From: an uncultured Flavobacterium sp.
GTDB lineage: Bacteria; Bacteroidota; Bacteroidia; Flavobacteriales; Flavobacteriaceae
Assembly: GCA_913061465.1 (NCBI GenBank)
Contig: CAJXSU010000003.1
Coordinates: 22,360 to 86,359 of the forward strand
DNA: 64,000 nucleotides
Direction: 5' to 3'
A program made the translations under genes and the position numbers. Of this stretch, positions 1-8,891 are shown piece after piece. Each line of letters opens with the position of its first letter. Position 1 is the first letter of the stretch. A model generated the notes under the pieces. That model had not been told where the DNA came from. It worked only from the letters and a program-made list of their open reading frames with translations, and ran no database searches.

Positions 1-1493
1 GCAGCTGGCATTTTTTCATTTTCACCAATAACCATAACTTGTTCTATAAATAAAGATTGTTTTAAGTCTCCCTCTAGTAAAGGTGGAACAATGTATTTAC
101 CCCCAGAGGTTTTAAACATTTCTTTTGTTCTTCCTGTAATTTTTAAAAATCCATCAGAGTCTATTTCTCCTTTATCACCAGTGTGAAAGTAACCGTCTTT
201 AATTACCTCGGCTGTTTTTTTCGAATCTTTGTAATACCCTTGCATCACATTTGGTCCTTTTACTAAAATTTCACCATTTTCAGCAATTTTCACCTCCACA
301 TTTTTTAAAATTCGACCTACAGTTCCAACTCTAAATCCACGAACACCATTTTGTTCCATAAAGCTAACTGATGTTACAGGTGATGTTTCAGTTAATCCAT
401 ATCCTTCCATAATTGGCATACCAGCTGCGGTAAAAACTCTTGTTAGTCTTTGCTGCAACGCAGAAGCTCCTGAAACCATTAGTTTAAGTTCTCCTCCTAA
501 AGCTGCTTGCCATTTTGAGAAAATTAGTTTACGAGCCAAACCTAACTGTTTTTCATACCACCAACCATTGGCTCCATAAGGTTCATATTTTAAACCTAGA
601 TCGACGGCCCAAAAAAACAATTTCTTTTTTATACCAGTTAATTCTTGTCCTTTTAAAACAATACTGTCATATATTTTTTCATATAACCTTGGAACAGCTG
701 TCAGAACATGAGGTTTAACTTCTTGAGAATTTTCAACTAATTTTTCAACCCCCTCAGCAAAATAGATCTCTACACCACAGTATTGATATAAATAAAGTAT
801 CATACGTTCAAAAATATGGCATACCGGGAGAAAACTTAAGGCTTTATCATTTCCTTTGGTTAACGGAACACTTTCTTCACTAGTTAAAACATTTGATACA
901 ATATTTCCATGAGACAACATCACTCCTTTGGGCCTTCCTGTAGTTCCAGAGGTGTAAATAAGCGTAGCTAAATCTTCACTTTTTACGGCATCTTTTCTAG
1001 CTTCAACATCACTTTGATTAGAAGTGTCTTTTCCCAGTTCTAGAAGTTCTTTCCAATTTTTCTCATCAGATATCTCATCAAAAGTATACACCTTTTTGAG
1101 TTTTGTATTTCCTTTAATTTTGTTGATTTTTTCTACAATAGATATATCTGAAACAAAACAATAAATAGATTCAGAATGATTTAAAACATATTCATAATCT
1201 TCTTTGGATATGGTAGGGTATATAGGTACATTTTGAGCACCGGTTTGAAGAATCCCTATATCCATAATATTCCACTCAGTTCTATTTGTAGAGGAAATAA
1301 CAGCAATTTTATCATTTGTTTTTACTCCTAAACGAAGTAATGCTCTACTAATAGTATTTGCCTTAGCTATGTACTCTCCACTTGAAGTAGATACCCATTT
1401 GTTTTCGTATTTAGTAACCAAAGCATTATCTAGGTTATATTTTTTGTGGGCAAAGTAAGGGAAGTCAAATAATCTGGTTATTTCTGAAGACAT
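1..1493 (-). CDS. Long-chain acyl-CoA synthetase (AMP-forming), C-terminus beyond window edge
   Basis: This protein activates long-chain fatty acids to acyl-CoA with ATP through an acyl-adenylate intermediate. Translation from the ATG at 1493 gives MSSEITRLFDFPYFAHKKYN, then the adenylate-forming P-loop YTSGTTGRPKGVMLSHGN (encoded near 900-960). The frame stays open to the edge, where VMVIGENEKMPAA aligns with the same region of the neighbouring paralogue. About 90 C-terminal residues are therefore missing because the window ends, not because the gene is broken. It lies 86 bases downstream of the homologous gene at 1580-3340 on the same strand, so the two look like a tandem duplication. Substrate chain length cannot be read from the sequence. 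Confidence 0.9.
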   Translation of the reverse strand, partial: MSSEITRLFDFPYFAHKKYNLDNALVTKYENKWVSTSSGEYIAKANTISRALLRLGVKTNDKIAVISSTNRTEWNIMDIGILQTGAQNVPIYPTISKEDYEYVLNHSESIYCFVSDISIVEKINKIKGNTKLKKVYTFDEISDEKNWKELLELGKDTSNQSDVEARKDAVKSEDLATLIYTSGTTGRPKGVMLSHGNIVSNVLTSEESVPLTKGNDKALSFLPVCHIFERMILYLYQYCGVEIYFAEGVEKLVENSQEVKPHVLTAVPRLYEKIYDSIVLKGQELTGIKKKLFFWAVDLGLKYEPYGANGWWYEKQLGLARKLIFSKWQAALGGELKLMVSGASALQQRLTRVFTAAGMPIMEGYGLTETSPVTSVSFMEQNGVRGFRVGTVGRILKNVEVKIAENGEILVKGPNVMQGYYKDSKKTAEVIKDGYFHTGDKGEIDSDGFLKITGRTKEMFKTSGGKYIVPPLLEGDLKQSLFIEQVMVIGENEKMPA

Positions 1494-1579
1494 AAAGTAG
1501 TTTTATTTTTTTTAAGTTACGAAGCCAAATTACAAAAAACCAATAGATTTCACAATATGATATTTTAAGGCATTATTTC

Positions 1580-3340
1580 TTAAAGATTATATATTTTGTC
1601 GTATAAATTTTTATGTTTTTCTAAAATTATTTTTCTTTTCATTTTTAGAGTAGGGGTTAGATGACCAGATGTCGCCGTCCATTCTTCGTTGGTGATTTCA
1701 AATTTTTTAATTTGCTCCCATTTACCAAAATCCTTGTTGCAAACATCTATTTCTTGTTTAATTCTACTTCTTACTTCATTACTATCTTGCAGATTATCAA
1801 CCTTATACCCTTTTCTATTAACCCATTCATTTACATAATCGAAGTTTATTTGAATAAGCGCAGCTGGCATTTTTTGAGCTTCGCCAATAACCATTACCTG
1901 TTCTATAAAACGAGATTTTTTTAATTCACTTTCAATTACTGTTGGAGCAATATATTTTCCACCTGAAGTTTTGAAAATTTCTTTTTTTCTATCAGTTATT
2001 TTTAAAAACCCTTCAGAATCAATTTCTCCAATGTCTCCAGAGTGAAGATATCCATCTTTTATAGTTTCATTGGTCAAATCATCTCTTTTGTAATATCCCT
2101 GCATTATACAATGTCCTTTCATTAAAATCTCACCATCATCTGCAATTTTAATTTCTATCCCTTTTAAAGGTTTTCCTACAGTTCCAATTTTCAAGCCATT
2201 ATTTCTTAAATCATTCAATGTAGCTCCTGGAGATGATTCAGTCATCCCATAGCCCTCATAAACAGGAATTCCAGCTGCTGTAAAAACTCTTATTAAACGC
2301 GGTTGAAGAGGGGCACTTCCGGAAATCATAAATTCTAAATTACTGCCCAAAGCATCTTGCCATTTTCCAAAAATTAACTTTCTAGCAATACTGAGTTGAA
2401 AATGATACCATAATCCATTTTTATGGTATGGTTCATATTGCTCTCCTAGTTTAAGTGCCCAAAAGAAAAGTTTTTTCTTCATCCCTGATAACTTACTTCC
2501 TTTATCCACAATTTTATCAAATATTTTTTCTAAAAGTCGTGGAACAACAGCTATCATATTAGGTTTAACTTCTCTAATATTATCACCTAACAGTTCTATG
2601 CTTTCTGCAAAGTAAATATTAATGCCCATCATTTGACAATAATATCCAGAAACTCTTTCAAAGACATGACTTACCGGAAGGTAGCTTATTGTCTTTTTAC
2701 CATATCCATTAAGATCTAATCTATCTGCAGTAACTTTAACATTTTGAACAATGTTTTCATGTGACAACATAACTCCTTTGGGAGTTCCTGTAGTACCTGA
2801 AGTATAAATTATTGTAGCTATATTTTGAGGACTTATATTATTTTTGATTTCCCTAATCTTAGATAGAAAATTTTTATTTTTTCCAAGTTCTAAAAAAGAA
2901 TTCCAACCAATTTTAGAGTTCTCATCAATACGATAAACTTCTTTAAGTTGGGTTTTACTTTTTACAGCGTTAACTTTTTCATAAATATCATCTCCTGCAA
3001 TAAAGCAATATTTAGAATCTGAATGATTTAGTACATATTCGTAATCTTTTTCAGACAATGTTGCATAAAGAGGAACATTTTGTGCACCTATTTGTAGGAT
3101 TCCAATATCTAAAAAGTGCCATTTTGGTTGGTTTACAGGAACAATAATTGCAATTTTATCATTTGGCTTAATTCCTAAGGTTAATAAAGCGCTACTAACT
3201 TGATTGGCAATTGTAATAAATTCTTCACTAGAATAACTTATCCATTTGCCTTTCTCTTTGTAAACTAATGCTTCTTTTTGTGGATAGTTGGAGTTTTGAT
3301 ATTCGATACAATCAAAAACTCGGGTTATTTTTTCCGTCAT
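1580..3340 (-). CDS. Long-chain acyl-CoA synthetase (AMP-forming), FadD15-like
   Basis: This is a complete 586-residue AMP-dependent ligase that makes fatty acyl-CoA from free fatty acid, ATP and CoA, probably at the inner face of the membrane. The AMP-binding P-loop IYTSGTTGTPKGVMLSHEN lies near residue 180, the second core motif GYGMTESSP near 365, and the C-terminal hinge and lid (YLHSGDIGEIDSEGFLKITD) near 430-455. The length matches the eukaryote-like long-chain ACS subfamily of Bacteroidota. The ATG at 3340 is the first in-frame start. It is followed by a second paralogue reading the same way. A TAGATTTG promoter-like element lies about 106 bases upstream, with the purL terminator hairpin between it and the gene. 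Confidence 0.93.
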   Translation of the reverse strand: MTEKITRVFDCIEYQNSNYPQKEALVYKEKGKWISYSSEEFITIANQVSSALLTLGIKPNDKIAIIVPVNQPKWHFLDIGILQIGAQNVPLYATLSEKDYEYVLNHSDSKYCFIAGDDIYEKVNAVKSKTQLKEVYRIDENSKIGWNSFLELGKNKNFLSKIREIKNNISPQNIATIIYTSGTTGTPKGVMLSHENIVQNVKVTADRLDLNGYGKKTISYLPVSHVFERVSGYYCQMMGINIYFAESIELLGDNIREVKPNMIAVVPRLLEKIFDKIVDKGSKLSGMKKKLFFWALKLGEQYEPYHKNGLWYHFQLSIARKLIFGKWQDALGSNLEFMISGSAPLQPRLIRVFTAAGIPVYEGYGMTESSPGATLNDLRNNGLKIGTVGKPLKGIEIKIADDGEILMKGHCIMQGYYKRDDLTNETIKDGYLHSGDIGEIDSEGFLKITDRKKEIFKTSGGKYIAPTVIESELKKSRFIEQVMVIGEAQKMPAALIQINFDYVNEWVNRKGYKVDNLQDSNEVRSRIKQEIDVCNKDFGKWEQIKKFEITNEEWTATSGHLTPTLKMKRKIILEKHKNLYDKIYNL

Positions 3341-3364
3341 AATTATTTAATATGATGACAAGAT

Positions 3365-3395
3365 AAAAAAAAATAGGCTTCATTTCTGAAGCCTA
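3365..3395 (-). terminator. Rho-independent terminator after purL
   Basis: TAGGCTTCA (3374-3382) and TGAAGCCTA (3387-3395) form a perfect 9-bp stem with a TTTC loop. Read on the minus strand, it is followed by a run of nine U (from A at 3365-3373). It lies about 115 bases downstream of the purL stop and 25 bases upstream of the next gene's ATG. A possible promoter at 3446-3453 lies upstream of it, so it might also sit in the leader of the acyl-CoA ligase gene. Confidence 0.8.
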
Positions 3396-3445
3396 GATAA
3401 TTGATGTAAAAATTTTTACCCCTAAAAATGAAAAATCAATCGATA

Positions 3446-3453
3446 CAAATCTA
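3446..3453 (-). promoter_or_regulatory. Possible flavobacterial -7 element upstream of acyl-CoA ligase
   Basis: TAGATTTG on the minus strand matches the Bacteroidota -7 consensus TAnnTTTG. It lies between the purL stop and the terminator hairpin at 3365-3395, about 106 bases before the ligase ATG. No clear -33 element was found, so this is tentative. Confidence 0.35.
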
Positions 3454-3508
3454 AATAAAAAAATATAAAACAAAGTATTATTTTTAAAAAATAATAATAA
3501 ATTTTTTA

Positions 3509-6500
3509 CTATTTTTTATTCAACCATCGCCTAGCATTCACAAATGCTTCTATCCATGGAGAAACTTCATCTTTTCTATCTTCCACATAGTTAGCCCAAT
3601 TCCATTGATAAGTAGATCTTTCTATATGGGGCATAGTGGCTAAATGCCTTCCTGACTTATCACACATCATGGCTGTATTAAAATCAGAGCCGTTTGGATT
3701 GTGTGGATAGGCATCGTAGGCGTATTTGGCTACAATTTCATAATTGTCTTCAGGATAGGGGAACTTAAACTTACCTTCACCATGAGATATCCAAACTCCT
3801 AGGGTTGATCCTGCTAAGCTTGATAACATCACAGAATTATTTTCTTGAATTTTTACTGATGTAAATGCACTTTCATGCTTCTTGGAATCATTGTAAGTCA
3901 TTTTTCCATGAACTTCATGTCCTGGATTAATTAATTCCAGTTCCATCCATAATTGACATCCGTTACATATTCCTACACTTAAAGTATCTTTTCTATCAAA
4001 GAAAGATTTTAGAGCTTTTTTTGCTTTTTCATTATATAAAAAAGCACCAGCCCATCCTTTTGCTGATCCAAGAACATCAGAATTAGAAAAGCCTCCAACA
4101 GCGCCAATAAATTGAATGTCTTTTAATGTTTCTCTACCAGATATTAAATCTGTCATGTGAACATCTTTAACATCAAAACCTGCTATATACATAGCATTTG
4201 CCATTTCACGTTCAGAATTACTTCCCTTTTCACGAATAATTGCTGCTTTTGGTCTTGGCAGTTTTTCATTAATCTTTGGAAGTTTTCCTGAAAAATTTTC
4301 AGGAAATTTAAATTGTAAAGGTTGTTTTTTAAAATTATTGAATCGATGTTGAGCTAAACCATTTGAAGTTTGTTTTTGATCTAGTAAATAAGATGTTGTA
4401 AACCAAGTGTCTCTTACAGAAGAAACATCAAAATTAAAAATATCTTCATGATTTTTAATAGTTACAGTCCCTTTGTTTATAACTTTCCCGATCTTGAAAA
4501 ATTCAATATTTTTATCTTGTAAAGATTTTTCAATAGAGAGATCACCTTGAAATACTATTCCAGCATTTTCAGAAAATAGTAATTTAATAGAATCAATCTC
4601 TGACAGTGATGTTAAATCAATTTTTGCTCCAAGCTTATTATCTGCAAAACACATTTCAAGTAAGGTTGTGATTAAACCTCCAGAAGCTACATCATGTCCA
4701 GAGTGAATTTTATCTTCTTTGATTAGGTTTTGTATGGTGTTAAATGTATTTCTTACAAAGGCTACATTTTTTACATCTGGAGCTTCGTTACCAATAGTAT
4801 TTAAAATTTGATTAAATGAACTTCCACCTAATTTATAGGAATCTTGTGATATATTTATATAATAAATAAAGGTATTGTTATGTTTTAAAACTGGTTCAAC
4901 TACTTTGCTTATTTGATTACAGTTTCCTGCAGCAGATATAATTACTGTTCCTGGTGAGATAACCTCTTCATTTGAATATTTCTGTTTCATAGATAATGAA
5001 TCTTTACCCGTGGGAACGTTAATACCTAATTCAATTGAGAATTTTGAAATTGCTTCTACAGCCTCGTATAGTCGAGCATCTTCACCCTCGTTTTTACATG
5101 GCCACATCCAATTTGCAGATAAAGACACGCTTTTTAAATTCTCTTTCAGTGGGGCCCAAACCATATTTGTAAGTGCCTCAGTGATTGCATTTCTACTCCC
5201 AGCTTTAGGATCTATTAAAGCAGCAATAGGAGAGTGGCCAATAGATGTTGCTACCCCTTCTTTTCCGTTGTAATCTAATGCCATTACACCAACATTATTG
5301 AGAGGGATTTGAAGAGGTCCTACACATTGTTGTTTGGCAACTTTACCACCTACACACCTATCTACTTTATTTGTTAACCAATCCTTACAAGCTACAGCCT
5401 CTAATTGTAAGACTTGAGTTAAATAAGTGTGTAAATTTTTGGTTTTATATCTAGGGTTTTTATAATTTCTTTTTACAGTTTTATCTGTCATTATGGTTTT
5501 TGGAGAGCTTCCGAACATATCCTCTAGTTCCAAATCCATTGGGGTGTCACCATTAGTTTTAGATGTAAATGTGAATCTATTATTGCCAGTAACATCTCCT
5601 ACTTTATACATTGGTGAACGTTCTCTGTCAGCTATTTTCTGAAGCATGTCTGAATGTTTTTCTGCTATAACTAAGCCCATTCTTTCTTGTGATTCATTCC
5701 CAATAATTTCTTTAGCAGATAATGTAGGATCTCCAACTGGTAGTTTATCTAAATTTATTTTACCTCCTGTATCCTCAACTAATTCAGATAAACAATTTAA
5801 ATGACCACCTGCTCCATGATCATGAATTGAAACTATGAAGTTTTCTTCACTCTCTATCATTCCTCTTACAGCATTTGCGGCACGTTTTTGCATTTCAGGA
5901 TTAGATCTTTGAACAGCATTAAGTTCAATTCCAGATGCAAATTCTCCAGTATCTGCTGATGATACCGCAGCTCCTCCCATTCCAATTCTATAATTTTCTC
6001 CACCTAAAATAACAATTTTATCACCTTCTTTAGGCTTGTCTTTTAGTGCTTGATTAGCTTTTCCGTACCCAATACCTCCAGCTTGCATAATAACTTTATC
6101 AAATCCAAGTTTTCTTGCAGCTGATGAACTAGAAGATGAATTTTCTTCATGTTCAAATGTTAATACAGATCCAGATATGAGGGGTTGTCCAAACTTATTT
6201 CCAAAGTCAGAGGCTCCATTGGATGCTTTGATTAAAATATCCATAGGAGTTTGATATAACCATGGACGTTCTTTCATTTTTTGTTCCCAAAATCTATCTT
6301 TGGTTAGACGTGAATAAGATGTCATATAAACTGCAGTTCCAGCTAGAGGTAAAGAACCTTTTCCACCAGCCAGTCGATCTCTAATTTCACCCCCAGATCC
6401 AGTAGCAGCACCATTAAAGGGTTCTACAGTTGTAGGGAAGTTGTGGGTCTCTGCTTTTAAAGAAATAACAGAATCAAATTTTTCTGTTTTATAATAGTCA

Positions 6501-7207
6501 GGAATGTCTGCTCTTTTTGGTGCAAATTGTTCTACAGAAGGTCCTTTTATGAATGCTACATTATCCTTGTAAGCAGAAACAATATCGTTGGGGTGTTGTT
6601 TAGAGGTTTCTTTAATCATTTTGAAAAGAGAGGTGGGTTTTTCTTCACCATCAATAACAAAAGTCCCATTAAAAATTTTATGTCTACAATGTTCAGAATT
6701 AACTTGTGAAAATCCAAAAACCTCAGAATCTGTTAGTTTTCTATTAATTTTTTTAGAAACACCCTCCAAATATGTAATTTCTTCTTCATTTAATGCCAAT
6801 CCTTCTTTACTGTTGAAGGAGGTTATGTCATCGATTAAATAAATGGGTTCTGGTTTAATATCTATGGTAAATATATTTTGATCTAGACCTGAAAATTTTT
6901 CAAATATCATAACATCATAATCAGAAAAGTCTTTATGAACTTGATTGAATTCTTCTATTCTTATGATCCCTTTAATTCCCATATTTTGGGTAATTTCAAC
7001 AGCATTAGTACTCCATGGAGTTATCATTGCTGATCTTGGGCCAATAAAAAAGTTATTAATAGATGACACCAAATTATTAGTTTCCTTTGAAACTAGCTCA
7101 GAGCATGAAAATAACCATGTTAGTTTAGTTTTATTTTCATTACTTAGTTCTTTTGTTGTTTGAACAGCAAATATTTTGCTATTTGGGTTTCCAAAGAAAT
7201 TGATCAT
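3509..7207 (-). CDS. purL: Phosphoribosylformylglycinamidine synthase, large single-chain form
   Basis: PurL catalyses the fourth step of purine synthesis: FGAR, glutamine and ATP give FGAM. At 1232 residues it is the large single-chain type that fuses the PurS-like, ATP-binding and glutaminase parts. Visible motifs are QVNSEHCRHKIFNG near residue 168 (FGAM synthase core), HDHGAGGHLNCLSELVEDTG in the middle, and a C-terminal class I glutaminase domain beginning around AAIIREKGSNSERE. The glutaminase triad is clear: Cys1081 in GICNGCQ, and His1194 and Glu1196 in MPHIERS. The ATG at 7207 lies about 30 bases below a perfect TAAATTTG promoter element. The gene stands alone, is followed by a strong terminator, and diverges from the cytochrome peroxidase gene. 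Confidence 0.98.
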   Translation of the reverse strand: MINFFGNPNSKIFAVQTTKELSNENKTKLTWLFSCSELVSKETNNLVSSINNFFIGPRSAMITPWSTNAVEITQNMGIKGIIRIEEFNQVHKDFSDYDVMIFEKFSGLDQNIFTIDIKPEPIYLIDDITSFNSKEGLALNEEEITYLEGVSKKINRKLTDSEVFGFSQVNSEHCRHKIFNGTFVIDGEEKPTSLFKMIKETSKQHPNDIVSAYKDNVAFIKGPSVEQFAPKRADIPDYYKTEKFDSVISLKAETHNFPTTVEPFNGAATGSGGEIRDRLAGGKGSLPLAGTAVYMTSYSRLTKDRFWEQKMKERPWLYQTPMDILIKASNGASDFGNKFGQPLISGSVLTFEHEENSSSSSSAARKLGFDKVIMQAGGIGYGKANQALKDKPKEGDKIVILGGENYRIGMGGAAVSSADTGEFASGIELNAVQRSNPEMQKRAANAVRGMIESEENFIVSIHDHGAGGHLNCLSELVEDTGGKINLDKLPVGDPTLSAKEIIGNESQERMGLVIAEKHSDMLQKIADRERSPMYKVGDVTGNNRFTFTSKTNGDTPMDLELEDMFGSSPKTIMTDKTVKRNYKNPRYKTKNLHTYLTQVLQLEAVACKDWLTNKVDRCVGGKVAKQQCVGPLQIPLNNVGVMALDYNGKEGVATSIGHSPIAALIDPKAGSRNAITEALTNMVWAPLKENLKSVSLSANWMWPCKNEGEDARLYEAVEAISKFSIELGINVPTGKDSLSMKQKYSNEEVISPGTVIISAAGNCNQISKVVEPVLKHNNTFIYYINISQDSYKLGGSSFNQILNTIGNEAPDVKNVAFVRNTFNTIQNLIKEDKIHSGHDVASGGLITTLLEMCFADNKLGAKIDLTSLSEIDSIKLLFSENAGIVFQGDLSIEKSLQDKNIEFFKIGKVINKGTVTIKNHEDIFNFDVSSVRDTWFTTSYLLDQKQTSNGLAQHRFNNFKKQPLQFKFPENFSGKLPKINEKLPRPKAAIIREKGSNSEREMANAMYIAGFDVKDVHMTDLISGRETLKDIQFIGAVGGFSNSDVLGSAKGWAGAFLYNEKAKKALKSFFDRKDTLSVGICNGCQLWMELELINPGHEVHGKMTYNDSKKHESAFTSVKIQENNSVMLSSLAGSTLGVWISHGEGKFKFPYPEDNYEIVAKYAYDAYPHNPNGSDFNTAMMCDKSGRHLATMPHIERSTYQWNWANYVEDRKDEVSPWIEAFVNARRWLNKK

Positions 7208-7236
7208 TCTAAATATGATTTGTTAAATTATTATAG

Positions 7237-7244
7237 CAAATTTA
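7237..7244 (-). promoter_or_regulatory. purL promoter -7 element
   Basis: TAAATTTG on the minus strand is an exact match to TAnnTTTG. It lies 29 bases upstream of the purL ATG, a spacing that gives a leader of roughly 25 nucleotides. Confidence 0.55.
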
Positions 7245-7419
7245 AAAACTTTCACTCTTAAGTTTAACAATCTAAACCTCTTTTTTCAAAGGTTATAAAT
7301 CATTTATCAACAAAAAATTAATATATTGAATGAATATATTTAAAAATGTATTTTTTAGCTGAAGATAGAGCCTTAAAATTTTAAATTATTTAATTTTTTA
7401 AAACCAACCTCTACTTTAA

Positions 7420-7440
7420 ACTATCGGAAAAAACGATAGT
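7420..7440. promoter_or_regulatory. Operator-like dyad upstream of the cytochrome peroxidase
   Basis: ACTATCG (7420-7426) and CGATAGT (7434-7440) form a perfect 7-bp inverted repeat separated by GAAAAAA. It ends 20 bases before the ATG at 7461 and is GC-richer than its surroundings. There is no trailing T-run, so it looks like a protein-binding site rather than a terminator. The regulator is unknown. Confidence 0.45.
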
Positions 7441-7460
7441 CTAAGTATAAATTTATTACA

Positions 7461-8858
7461 ATGAAAAAAATCTCAAATGCAGTAAGTTTATTATGTCTTC
7501 TTTTTATTTTGATTAGTGGAACCATAGACTTAGATGACTTATTTAATTATGAGAACCAAAATATTCCCTCCTATATTACAAAAGATAATACACCAGTAAC
7601 AAATCAGATCATCAACCAAATAACTACTTTGGGAAGAGTTTTATTTTATGATAAAAATCTATCTAAAAATAATACAATAGCTTGTGCAAGTTGTCATCAG
7701 CAAGCTTTTGCTTTTAGTGACCCTTTAACTTCTAGTGTTGGATTAAACGGAGGCAATACTGGTAGACATTCAATGCGATTGGTTAATAGTCGATTTTCTA
7801 ATGAAGAAAATTTTTTTTGGGATGAAAGAGCTGCTAATTTAGAAAATCAAGTTACTCAACCCATTCAAGATCACATAGAAATGGGCTTTAGTGGAACTAA
7901 TGGTGATCCAGATTTCAATGATTTAATAACAAAACTTTCGGCAATAGATTATTATCAAACATTGTTTGAGTTTTCTTTTGGGGACTCTTCTATCGATGAA
8001 GATAAAATTCAAAGAGCTTTGGCTCAGTTTATAAGAAGTATTCAATCTTTTGATTCTAAATTTGATGAAGGTTTTGTGCAATCTCCAAACTTAAATGCAC
8101 CTTTTCCAAATTATACTCCCCAAGAAAATTTAGGAAAACAATTATTTTTAAATCCACCTCCAAATGGTGGGGCTGGATGTGTTGGATGTCATGCACCTCC
8201 TGAGTTTGATATAGATCCCAATACATTAAATAATGGAGTGATTGGAGTAATAGGTAATTCATCTGAAATAGATGTGAATAATACTAGATCACCATCTTTA
8301 AGAGATATAGTTAATCCAGATGGAAGTTTAAATGGGCCGATGATGCATGATGGAAGTTTGACTACTTTATTGGAGGTTATAGAACATTATAATAATATTC
8401 CTAATAATCCTGATAACACAAATTTGGATAATAGATTACAGGGACCTGGAAATCAAACCCAACAATTAAATCTAACCAACAATGAAAAAAATGCTTTAGA
8501 GGCTTTCTTAAAAACATTAACGGGTTCAGATATTTACACTAATGAAAAATGGTCCAATCCTTTTGATGAAGAAGGAAATATTTCTATTATAGGCGGCCAA
8601 TTGTCAACAAATGAAAATAGTTTTGAAAAGTCTATTATTGTTTTTCCAAATCCAGTAGAGACTGATATGAATATCCAATTAGAAAACGGAAAATATAGGG
8701 TCCTAGTTTATAATGTTAAGGGTAGAACGGTATCTGAAAATAAGATTTTTGGAAATGAGATTTTAAATTTAGAAACCTTAACAAAAGGAATTTATCTCCT
8801 ATTAATTAAAGATGTTGAATCTTCTAAAGTGTATAAAAAGAAGTTTATAAAACTGTAA
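7461..8858 (+). CDS. Di-haem cytochrome c peroxidase-like protein with T9SS type A sorting domain
   Basis: The protein has 465 residues: a signal peptide (about 1-20), a di-haem peroxidase core of the CcpA/MauG superfamily, and a C-terminal T9SS type A sorting domain. The two c-type haem motifs are CASCH (75-79) and CVGCH (240-244). A segment typical of the family, MMHDGSLTTLLEVIEHYN, follows near 293-310. The tail begins IVFPNPVETD near residue 392 and ends KGIYLLLIKD...KKKFIKL. The core is expected to reduce peroxide or oxidise a partner using two haems. The tail predicts export through the outer membrane to the cell surface or medium. The next genes are T9SS-exported nucleases on the opposite strand. 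The dyad at 7420-7440 is a candidate control site. The exact substrate is not knowable here. Confidence 0.92.
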   Translation: MKKISNAVSLLCLLFILISGTIDLDDLFNYENQNIPSYITKDNTPVTNQIINQITTLGRVLFYDKNLSKNNTIACASCHQQAFAFSDPLTSSVGLNGGNTGRHSMRLVNSRFSNEENFFWDERAANLENQVTQPIQDHIEMGFSGTNGDPDFNDLITKLSAIDYYQTLFEFSFGDSSIDEDKIQRALAQFIRSIQSFDSKFDEGFVQSPNLNAPFPNYTPQENLGKQLFLNPPPNGGAGCVGCHAPPEFDIDPNTLNNGVIGVIGNSSEIDVNNTRSPSLRDIVNPDGSLNGPMMHDGSLTTLLEVIEHYNNIPNNPDNTNLDNRLQGPGNQTQQLNLTNNEKNALEAFLKTLTGSDIYTNEKWSNPFDEEGNISIIGGQLSTNENSFEKSIIVFPNPVETDMNIQLENGKYRVLVYNVKGRTVSENKIFGNEILNLETLTKGIYLLLIKDVESSKVYKKKFIKL

Positions 8859-8891
8859 AAAATTGTGTAAACAACTTTTATTACTTCACAT

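Noticed and set aside
1..1493. Possible truncated pseudogene of the acyl-CoA ligase
   Set aside because: The frame is intact up to the first base and still aligns with the paralogue there; only the window edge cuts it.
7208..7419. Riboswitch or small RNA between purL and the peroxidase gene
   Set aside because: The region is almost entirely A/T with no conserved purine-riboswitch core or stable stem apart from the short dyad at 7420-7440.
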